Shown here: positions 58,158-64,000 of the stretch, in pieces
Numbering within the stretch: position 1 is the stretch's first letter
Layout of the letters: every line of letters begins with the position of its first letter
Source: Actinokineospora iranica
GTDB lineage: Bacteria > Actinomycetota > Actinomycetes > Mycobacteriales > Pseudonocardiaceae
Assembly: GCF_900101685.1 (NCBI RefSeq)
Contig: NZ_FMZZ01000010.1
Span: 124,001-188,000, forward strand
Direction of reading: 5' to 3'
Length of the DNA stretch: 64,000 nt
Position numbers and translations under genes: made by a program
The notes under the pieces: model-generated
Told to the model about the DNA's origin: nothing
Seen by the model: the letters and a program-made list of their open reading frames with translations, nothing else
The model's database searches: none

Positions 58158-58877
58158 GTGCCCGCTCAACAGCCGACCATTCTGGCGACCGCCATGGGCT
58201 TCAACCGCGCACGGTCCCCGTGGCAACCATCGCCGGTCTTTCGGTACGCCTTTGAGCTGACCGAGGTCGAAAGACCCCGTTTGTGCTTCATCTCGACCGG
58301 AACAGGCGACAAAGAAGCCAGTATCGACGCCTTTTATGCGGCATTCGCTGAAGCTGACGTCCGCACCAGCCACCTTGCTTTGTTTGACAAGCCGAACGTG
58401 CCGGATGTCGCCGACCACCTGCGGAATCAAGACGTCATCTGGGTCGATCGGGGCAGTGTCGTCAACCTGCTGGCCGTCTGGCGCGCTCACCGTCTCGACC
58501 GGATCTTCCATGAATGCTGGGAGTCGGGCATTGTCTTGGCGGGTGAATCAGCGGGCTCGCTGTGCTGGTTCACCGGCGGCACGACTGACTCGTTCGGCGA
58601 GGTCCGCCCGTTCGCGTCCGGGCTGGGTCTTCTCCCTTTCTCGAACGCTGTTCACTATGGCGATCGGCGTGCTTTGTTTCATGAGAGCATCAAGCGTGGC
58701 GACTTGCCCGAAGGTTACGCCACCGACGCGGGCGCGGGCTTGCACTTCACCGGTACGACGTTGGCCACGGCACTATCGGACCGCCCGAATGCGAGTGCCT
58801 ACCATGTCACCCGAAGCTCGGACGGAGAAATTCAAGAGCAAACATTGGACGTTCGGCTGCTCAGTCGCGAGACTTGA
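58158..58877 (+). CDS. Peptidase E-like serine hydrolase (S51 family)
   Basis: A 239-residue cytoplasmic enzyme with the class I glutamine-amidotransferase-like fold of peptidase E (alpha-aspartyl dipeptidase). The nucleophile elbow is LAGESAGSLCW with Ser 131; ILATAMGF at the start and IWVDRGSVVNLL match the family. S51 peptidases cleave Asp-X dipeptides or related small peptides. The GTG at 58158 is chosen because AAGGAG lies 8 nt upstream; a TAGGCT near 58119 may be its -10. It overlaps the convergent XRE regulator by 17 nt. No link to the Asp-rich lipopeptide is shown, only co-location. Confidence 0.85.
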   Translation: MPAQQPTILATAMGFNRARSPWQPSPVFRYAFELTEVERPRLCFISTGTGDKEASIDAFYAAFAEADVRTSHLALFDKPNVPDVADHLRNQDVIWVDRGSVVNLLAVWRAHRLDRIFHECWESGIVLAGESAGSLCWFTGGTTDSFGEVRPFASGLGLLPFSNAVHYGDRRALFHESIKRGDLPEGYATDAGAGLHFTGTTLATALSDRPNASAYHVTRSSDGEIQEQTLDVRLLSRET

Positions 58878-60138
58878 TCCGGCGCATGACCATCTGGACG
58901 TCCTCGCGGCCATGCCAGTTGTTGAGAACGGGTAGGGCGCGTTTTAGCTCGCTGCGCGCGGAGAGCGAGCCAACCCGCCCGATGTCATCCAGGGCGGCCA
59001 GCGACCAGTGGGCGGCCTCTTCAGGTTGGCCCGCGTTGGCGTACGCGCGAGCCAGTTTGGCTCGGGTGATGGTGGCCGTTCGTGCGGACGAGGCTGACAG
59101 GGAAGCCACACGTGGCGCGAGCACCGGCACCACCCGTTCGCCTCGGCCGAGATAGATGTCGCAGGTGGCCCGAAAGATGGCGAACAAGTCGTCGTCAACA
59201 ACGCTGCGCTGACCGAGCACGGCATCATCCTCACGCAATGGTTCGGAAAGTAGGCGCATGGCGTCATCGAGCGAACGGTCGCTGGCCGATGCGGCACCGG
59301 TGAGCGCATATCCGAAAGCCATTTGTTTGGCGGCCAAACCTCGTATCCGGGGCGACACGTCGGTCAAGCTCATGACTGTCATGGCATTGTCGATCGCGCG
59401 AGACCCGTCGCTGGAAAAACTGACCGCCATCATGGATCGGCGGACAAATCCGTAGGCGCTCATGCCGTGCCAGTCGGCTGCCTGTCCCCATTGGCTGGCG
59501 CGATCAATCCAATACATCGCGTTCACGGGATCGCCCGCTTCTTCGCTGAGCCAGCTTAGCGTTTCGGCATAACGGGCTTGCATACGGCTATAGCGTGGCC
59601 GCTCGCGGGCGCCTGCCCGGTGTCGTAATCCGTCGAGCACGGCCACATTGCCGATCATCCCGTCGATGAGGTGGCCGGGCGGCAGTGTTCGGGCGGCGGT
59701 TTGGAATCCGGAGTAGGAGTCCTCACATCGTCGGAGCGTGTCATCTGTCAAGGGGATCGCGTCTAGTGCTTGTTCAAACTGGTCGCGCAACAATCCGCCG
59801 GTGATGCCGACGCCAAGCGCGATGAGCAATTCTCGTCGGGAAAGAGGCATTGAAACACCGTCCGCTGGCTGTTCCACGATCACTGTGTCGCTGGAAAGTG
59901 GTGTGGCACCGCTAGTCGCCTGACTTGTGCTGTGCAATAGCGCCGCGACCGCACCGCCGGTGCGGTAGACCTCGTCAAGCCTGCTTGCCAGCCAGGGGTG
60001 GAGTTGTCGGTTGCCGGACTCCACATAGGACACAAGTGACTCAGCGCAACCCGCATGGCGGGCGACGGCCCCGAGTGTCAAGCCGCGTGACTTGCGCAAC
60101 TCCCGCAGCACAGCCCCGAGTTCCTTGTTCCCTGGCAC
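58861..60138 (-). CDS. XRE-family regulator with TPR-like C-terminal domain
   Basis: A 425-residue transcription factor. An N-terminal HTH (residues ~5-60: LGAVLRELRKSRGLTLGAVA, then ESLVSYVESGNRQLHPWL) is typical of the actinomycete XRE group. A linker contains SRRELLIALGVG, and the rest is helical TPR-like (PRYSRMQARYAETLSWLSEE, AKLARAYANAGQPEEAAHWS). Such proteins often sense small ligands through the TPR part. The GTG at 60138 has AAGGAG 8 nt upstream. It is divergent from a two-gene operon of unknown function that often accompanies such regulators in actinomycetes. It overlaps the convergent peptidase gene by 17 nt. Confidence 0.85.
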   Translation of the reverse strand: MPGNKELGAVLRELRKSRGLTLGAVARHAGCAESLVSYVESGNRQLHPWLASRLDEVYRTGGAVAALLHSTSQATSGATPLSSDTVIVEQPADGVSMPLSRRELLIALGVGITGGLLRDQFEQALDAIPLTDDTLRRCEDSYSGFQTAARTLPPGHLIDGMIGNVAVLDGLRHRAGARERPRYSRMQARYAETLSWLSEEAGDPVNAMYWIDRASQWGQAADWHGMSAYGFVRRSMMAVSFSSDGSRAIDNAMTVMSLTDVSPRIRGLAAKQMAFGYALTGAASASDRSLDDAMRLLSEPLREDDAVLGQRSVVDDDLFAIFRATCDIYLGRGERVVPVLAPRVASLSASSARTATITRAKLARAYANAGQPEEAAHWSLAALDDIGRVGSLSARSELKRALPVLNNWHGREDVQMVMRRIKSRD

Positions 60139-60298
60139 TGGCGGTGCTCCTTGACAGTTCTTCACAACTTGCTGTGACCGGTCGACAGCACTCAGTGAAG
60201 CACACGACGCTACTGGTGACACGCCAGTGCCCGGACTGCTTCCTCGGCAGCGCGAGCCGGGTGTCACTGACCTAGACGCCGAGCTGGGAGTCGACCCG

Positions 60299-60661
60299 AT
60301 GTCACACACCGTTGTTTCCCTAGTCGATGCCGCGCCGCATTGTCCCGAGCTGCGTGAGCTGCTTGCCGTTCGGCAGGATGGGTGGCGGTTCCACCTGCTC
60401 AGCCAGGACGACGTGGTGTTCGGCGTCGCCGTCAGCCGTGGCGAGGCCGGGCACACAGACGTGGTCTTCGCCTTCGCTCAGGGGCCGGTGCTCGGGCTGC
60501 GGGTGGTGTCGGTCGAGGACGGCATCGTCTGGATGGCGCATGGCGAGAGCCTCGCCGAGGTCGCCCGAGAGCTCATCGCGGTTCCCGCTCCAGGTCGATG
60601 TGGAGCACCAGACCTGATTCTTCCGGTGAGCGCGCTATCGGCGACCGGTGATGTGGCATGA
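60299..60661 (+). CDS. Hypothetical protein, partner of XRE regulator
   Basis: A 120-residue soluble protein beginning MSHTVVSLVDAAPHCPELRE. It has alternating strands (FGVAVSRGEAGHTDVVFAFA, LGLRVVSVEDGIVWMAHGES) and no signal or membrane segment. No family was recognised. The ATG at 60299 has GGGAG about 8 nt upstream. It is divergent from the XRE gene with a 160-bp promoter gap, and its stop overlaps the start of the zinc-ribbon-like gene (ATGA). Probably a regulator-linked accessory gene, as is common next to XRE genes in actinomycetes. Confidence 0.7.
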   Translation: MSHTVVSLVDAAPHCPELRELLAVRQDGWRFHLLSQDDVVFGVAVSRGEAGHTDVVFAFAQGPVLGLRVVSVEDGIVWMAHGESLAEVARELIAVPAPGRCGAPDLILPVSALSATGDVA

Positions 60662-61266
60662 GCGGTCTCGGCGCGGCCACTGATCGGGCCGGTCTTGTCG
60701 TCCCGTATGTCGCCACGTGGAGTGGGGAGGAGTGGGTGGATCATCCGCTTGTGGTGGAGCGTGGGGCTGGGATCGCGTACGCCGATGAGATCGTCGGAGA
60801 CCGGGACGGTGACGGTGTCTTGTGGGACCGGGTGACCGGCAGGCCTGGGCAGGGCACGCCGTTGTTCGCCAAGATCCATCCGTTGCGGCAGCGCCGGGCG
60901 ATGCGCAGGCTGCTCTGCCAGATCTGCGGCAGCCCCGCCGACAACACGTGCCACGGTGTCCTGTGGCTGCTCCGCGATACGGGTGCGCCTTCGTCACCGG
61001 AGATGCTGGTCAGCGAGCCACCGATCTGCCTGCCCTGCGCGCGGTTGTCGGTGCGGGTCTGTCCGGCGCTGCGAAAAGGACACATCCTGCTGCGTGCTGG
61101 ATCGTTCACCCTCTACGGCGTTGACGGAATCCTGTATCGGACAGCACGGCCCAGCCCGGTGCCCGTGGACCACCACGCCGTCGCTTTCGGCGACCCCGCC
61201 ATCCGCTGGACTCTCGCCGCCAAGCTGGTCCGCGAACTCGGCGACTGCACCGTCCTGAACCTTTGA
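60658..61266 (+). CDS. Hypothetical protein with paired CxxC motifs
   Basis: A 202-residue soluble protein. Two Cys pairs, LCQICGSP (about residue 87) and ICLPCAR (about 124), could bind zinc; a third cysteine-containing run RVCPALRKGH follows. The N-terminal half includes GEEWVDHPLVVERGAGIAYA. It is translationally coupled to the preceding small gene (ATGA overlap) and ends 18 nt from the convergent epimerase. Family not recognised; a role with the divergent XRE regulator is plausible. Confidence 0.75.
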   Translation: MSGLGAATDRAGLVVPYVATWSGEEWVDHPLVVERGAGIAYADEIVGDRDGDGVLWDRVTGRPGQGTPLFAKIHPLRQRRAMRRLLCQICGSPADNTCHGVLWLLRDTGAPSSPEMLVSEPPICLPCARLSVRVCPALRKGHILLRAGSFTLYGVDGILYRTARPSPVPVDHHAVAFGDPAIRWTLAAKLVRELGDCTVLNL

Positions 61267-61284
61267 CCACGGAAGCTGGTCGTC

Positions 61285-62481
61285 CTAATGGGACAGTTGA
61301 GCGCTCGCTTCCGTCGATGTTGTCAGCAGCACGGGGGTGCGGGGGACTTCCGGGCTGTCCCCGGTGCCGAGGAGTCGGTCGAGGGCGGCGCGGACCCGGT
61401 GGGCGGCGCGGCCGTCGCCGAAGGGGTTCTGGTCGGCGGGGACGCGGAGGTTGGTGGTGAGGATTCGGTCGGCGCCGTCGAGGATGCGGGTGGGGTCGGT
61501 GCCGACCAGCCAGGCGCAGCCAGCGTCGATCGCTTCCGTGCGTTCGGTGGTGTCGCGGGCGACCAGGACGGGGACGCCGAAGCTGGGGGCTTCCTCCTGG
61601 ATGCCGCCGGAGTCGGTCAGGACCAGGGCGGCGCGGCGGAGCGCGCGGACGAGGTCGGAGTAGTCCAGGGGCTCGGTCACGGTGATCCGGGGACGGCCTG
61701 CGAGGGCTCGGGTGACCTGGGCGCGGACGTCGGGGTTCGGGTGCGCGGGCAGCACGACCCGCACGTCCGGGTGGCGTTCGACCATGGTGCGCACGGCGTG
61801 CAGGACTTCGTCCAGGGGGGTGCCCCAGGACTCGCGGCGGTGCACGGTGACCAGGACCAGCCTGCCGCCGGTGGCCTCGACCTCGCGTTCGACCTCGGCC
61901 AGGGTGGGGTCGATGGCGGGCAGCTCGGCCGCCGCGATGTGCTGGACGGCGTCGACGACGGTGTTGCCGGTGACCACGATCGACTCGGCGGGCACCGACT
62001 CCGCGCGCAGCGCCGCAGCGGCGCCGGGGGTGGGGGCCAGGTGCAGCGCGGCGATCCGGGCGACCAACTGCCGGTTGGCCTCCTCGGGGAACGGGTGCGC
62101 CAAGTCCCCGGTGCGCAGGCCCGCCTCCAGGTGCGCCACCGGCACCCGGCGCCAGAACGCGGCCAGCGCCCCGGTCAGCGTGGTCGCGGTGTCGCCGTGG
62201 ACCATGACCGCGGCTGGCGCGCGCCGGGCGATCACCGCGTCGAAGGCGGGCAGCAGCCCGGCGACGAGTTCGGCCACGTCGCCAGCGTGGCGGTCCACCG
62301 ACAGGGTCTCGTCCGGGGTGAGGCCGAACGGGGCGAGCGCCTGCTCGACCATGCCCGCGTGCTGTCCACTGTGGACGATCACGGGCCGCAGCCGGGGGTG
62401 GCCGCGCAGCGCCAGCGCCACCGGCGCCACCTTCAGGGCCTCCGGCCTGGTCCCGACTAACAGAAGCACTTCGTTGCGCAT
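61285..62481 (-). CDS. wecB: UDP-N-acetylglucosamine 2-epimerase (non-hydrolysing)
   Basis: A 398-residue GT-B-fold enzyme interconverting UDP-GlcNAc and UDP-ManNAc. Family motifs in order: VGTRPEALKVAPV at the N-terminus, VHGDTATTLTGALAAF, HLEAGLRTGD, PEEANRQL, VVTGNTVVDA, HRRESWG and TDSGGIQEEAPSFGVP. UDP-ManNAc feeds cell-wall polysaccharides or linkage units. The ATG at 62481 is used. No glycan operon surrounds it; neighbours are a regulator pair and cell-surface proteins. The last ~20 residues (VLLTTSTEASAQLSH) extend past the usual fold. Confidence 0.95.
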   Translation of the reverse strand: MRNEVLLLVGTRPEALKVAPVALALRGHPRLRPVIVHSGQHAGMVEQALAPFGLTPDETLSVDRHAGDVAELVAGLLPAFDAVIARRAPAAVMVHGDTATTLTGALAAFWRRVPVAHLEAGLRTGDLAHPFPEEANRQLVARIAALHLAPTPGAAAALRAESVPAESIVVTGNTVVDAVQHIAAAELPAIDPTLAEVEREVEATGGRLVLVTVHRRESWGTPLDEVLHAVRTMVERHPDVRVVLPAHPNPDVRAQVTRALAGRPRITVTEPLDYSDLVRALRRAALVLTDSGGIQEEAPSFGVPVLVARDTTERTEAIDAGCAWLVGTDPTRILDGADRILTTNLRVPADQNPFGDGRAAHRVRAALDRLLGTGDSPEVPRTPVLLTTSTEASAQLSH

Positions 62482-62531
62482 GTACTGGAATCTTCCGGTC
62501 GACGGCGCTGGGATATCGGGGGCGGGACACA

Positions 62532-62568
62532 GCGGACTCCGGGCGGGACGTGCCCGCCCGGAGTCCGC
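62532..62568 (-). terminator. Strong hairpin terminator after the 51-residue surface-anchor gene
   Basis: GCGGACTCCGGGCGGG (62532-62547) and its perfect complement (62553-62568) form a 16-bp stem with loop ACGTG. It lies 9 nt past the stop of the short - strand gene. No T-tract, as is common in actinomycetes. It also separates that gene from the downstream epimerase gene. Confidence 0.85.
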
Positions 62569-62576
62569 CGGTCGAC

Positions 62577-62732
62577 CTACTGGGTCTGCTTCCTACGCCG
62601 GTTCGCGTGGATCAGCAGCGCCCCGGTGATGAGCAGGGCGATCGCCAGCGCGATCCACCAGCCCACGTCGGCGCCGGTCGCGGCGAGGCCTGCGCCTCCG
62701 CCGACAGCGCCTCCGGTTGGAGCTCGGTACAC
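62577..62732 (-). CDS. 51-residue protein with sortase-type LAATG anchor
   Basis: A 51-residue micro-gene on the - strand beginning at GTG 62732, with GGAGG about 8 nt upstream, and ending at TAG 62577. After a glycine-rich start (APTGGAVGGGAGLAATG) come a membrane helix (VGWWIALAIALLITGALLIH) and a basic tail ANRRRKQTQ. LAxTG-helix-RRR is the sorting signal used by class E sortases, but no signal peptide or globular domain precedes it. It begins 16 nt after the larger surface-protein gene and probably shares its transcript. It may be a stand-alone anchor, a membrane microprotein, or the remnant tail of a lost surface protein. Confidence 0.7.
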   Translation of the reverse strand: MYRAPTGGAVGGGAGLAATGADVGWWIALAIALLITGALLIHANRRRKQTQ

Positions 62733-62748
62733 GGTCCGGACCTCCGAC

Positions 62749-63480
62749 TCAGACCGCGGCCGACGCCTGGCGCCTGCGCAGCACGGTGACGCCGACCGGG
62801 ACGGCGACGAGGCCGACCAGGCCGAGGCCGATCCAGAGACCGGCGCCCGAGGCGAGCGGAACCGGCGGGGCGGCCGGGCCGCAGGTGGCGCTGCCCAGCA
62901 CGACGTCGCCCTTGCCCAGCAGGGCGTTGAGCTTCACGTGCACACCGTTGACGGTGAGGCTGCCGTCGTTGTTCTTGATCTGCTCGTTGAAGACGATCGT
63001 CACCAGCGGAAGCGAGATCACGGTGTTCGGCGCGGGGTTCGCGTCGACCTTGACGCCCGCGAGCTTCACGCCGACCAGCGAGGTCTTGCCGGTCGTGCCC
63101 GCCTGGGTGGCCTCGCAGTCGACGTCGATCGCCTTGACCGAGCCCAGCGCGGCCAGGGCCACCTTGACGTCGGTCAGGTTCGCCGAGGAGTGCACGATGC
63201 CGGTGGCGTCGTCACGCTTCGCGGAGCTGGTCACCAGGCCCGCGCTGACCACGCCGGGCACGTCGATGCTGGCAAGCTGCGCGTCGGTCGGGCCGTCGGT
63301 GTGGCTCGGCGAGAGCGGGCCGACCTTGACCGCGGGCTGGCCGAGCAGGGTCACGCCGACGTCGGCGACGTAGGCGGAGCCGTCGCCGGGGGCGGCCGAC
63401 GCGGGCATGGCCCCCACCAGCAGCGCTGCGGCGGCGGCGACGCCGATCAAGCCGCCGCGGCGCACCAGTCTCATCTGCAT
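62749..63480 (-). CDS. Secreted, C-terminally membrane-anchored surface protein (choice-of-anchor type)
   Basis: A 243-residue exported protein. Signal peptide MQMRLVRRGGLIGVAAAAAL to a likely cut after MPASA, a beta-rich extracellular domain (VIVHSS-like strands; SLTVNGVHVKLNALLGKGDV near the end, with two cysteines), then PVPLASGAG and a C-terminal helix with tail LRRRQASAAV. The repeated NDGSLTVNGVHV phrase is typical of the SCO1860/choice-of-anchor P group of actinomycete surface proteins. The ATG at 63480 has GGAG 6 nt upstream; ATG 63492 is less well placed. The anchor has LASGA where an LAxTG would be expected, while a good LAATG lies in the next small gene. Confidence 0.8.
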   Translation of the reverse strand: MQMRLVRRGGLIGVAAAAALLVGAMPASAAPGDGSAYVADVGVTLLGQPAVKVGPLSPSHTDGPTDAQLASIDVPGVVSAGLVTSSAKRDDATGIVHSSANLTDVKVALAALGSVKAIDVDCEATQAGTTGKTSLVGVKLAGVKVDANPAPNTVISLPLVTIVFNEQIKNNDGSLTVNGVHVKLNALLGKGDVVLGSATCGPAAPPVPLASGAGLWIGLGLVGLVAVPVGVTVLRRRQASAAV

Positions 63481-63492
63481 TAAGAACTCCAT

Positions 63493-63787
63493 TATGGGTT
63501 GGCGACTTAGCCCGTCGGGGTGACGAGTCACCCTAACGGGGGTCGCTGTCGGTCGTGCATCGGTTTTGACAGTCGTGCCATCCAGCCCAACGAGCCAGCG
63601 GTATAACGGACACGCGGGGCAAGCACGATTGTGTTGATGTTGCCGCCTAGACTGAACCACAGACACGGAACGTGTGCATTCTGGCGGCGTATGTCACTCT
63701 AATTTAGGATGACCACCCGTGCGGGGGCGGGTATCTGATCAACGATGACGCAGGGCGTCACGAAGTGAGAGCACGGAGGAGACACCT
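63493..63787. promoter_or_regulatory. Divergent intergenic region
   Basis: A 295-bp gap between the surface-protein gene and the right-edge membrane-protein gene, which are divergent. It is more AT-rich than its surroundings around 63600-63720. A small dyad TGACGC-AGG-GCGTCA sits near 63748 and may be an operator. No known riboswitch was recognised. Confidence 0.3.
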
Positions 63788-64000
63788 GTGGCCTTTGCTG
63801 GATCGTTACCAGCCTCACCCGTAAGGGGGAGCACTATTGGCGCAAAGCTCCTGGTTGTCGCCTTGGTCGCGGTGGCCGCCGCGCTGATCATCGCCAACCG
63901 GGCGTTCCGCACCGCGGAGATGGCGCTGGCCGCCGGGTTCATCCGGCTCACGTCGTCCTCGGGCGTCTACCTGGCCGCCGAGCGCCAGTCCGTCTACTTT
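63788..64000 (+). CDS. Membrane protein, 3' part outside window
   Basis: The frame is open from GTG 63788 to the right edge (71 residues visible). A very strong GGAGGAG lies 6-7 nt before the GTG. The visible part has a short N-terminus, a membrane helix (LLVVALVAVAAALIIANRA) and then TAEMALAAGFIRLTSSSGVY. It may belong with the divergent surface-protein genes, for example as a sorting or processing enzyme, but too little is visible to name a family. Confidence 0.65.
   Translation, partial: MAFAGSLPASPVRGSTIGAKLLVVALVAVAAALIIANRAFRTAEMALAAGFIRLTSSSGVYLAAERQSVYF

Noticed and set aside
63739-63951. Small minus-strand gene at the right edge
   Set aside because: It is antisense to a frame with a strong GGAGGAG ribosome site and a clear membrane helix.

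Overview
High-GC actinomycete chromosome, probably a Pseudonocardiaceae-type genus. This is inferred from the roughly 70% GC codon style, ESX-type secreted proteins, a DUF3558-like lipoprotein and XRE/TPR regulators. No rRNA, tRNA, CRISPR array or transposase gene was recognised.

Region 1 (1-42,164) is most of a non-ribosomal lipopeptide gene cluster whose left end lies outside the window. It holds precursor enzymes: a cysteine-synthase-like PLP enzyme fused to ATP-grasp for a diamino acid, a lysine cyclodeaminase for pipecolate, and a two-subunit B12-dependent glutamate mutase for 3-methylaspartate. It also holds two oxygenases (TauD-like and luciferase-like), one ABC-2 permease, a fatty acyl-AMP ligase plus acyl carrier protein for the lipid tail, three coupled NRPS genes with nine modules, an MbtH protein and an alpha/beta hydrolase. 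I read the eight adenylation pockets by hand. The predicted peptide is acyl-Asn1-X2-D-Pip3-(Me)Asp4-Asp5-Gly6-D-X7-Val8-Pro9, where module 2 has no adenylation domain and X2 is probably a 2,3-diamino acid. This matches the friulimicin/amphomycin/laspartomycin calcium-dependent antibiotics with one internal Asp-Gly pair missing, so it is probably a ring-contracted or iteratively built relative. This is the most exciting item in the window.

Region 2 (42,240-51,909) holds an Lnt-like membrane nitrilase and then an unusual signalling island. The island has a membrane protein with an extracellular periplasmic-binding-protein fold, two small frameshifted genes, a TIR-domain protein, two paralogous HTH proteins with an NBR1-Ig-like domain, and a Ser/Thr kinase with an extracellular binding-protein sensor. 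It may be an undescribed sensing or defence module.

Region 3 (51,910-55,581) is a cobalamin riboswitch followed by a B12-type importer (lipoprotein and two FecCD permeases, no ATPase gene), ending in a long hairpin element.

Region 4 (55,582-64,000) holds an ESX-type substrate operon, a DUF3558-like lipoprotein, a peptidase E homologue, an XRE regulator with two small partner genes, a UDP-GlcNAc 2-epimerase, two cell-surface proteins (one only 51 residues) and a membrane protein cut by the right edge.
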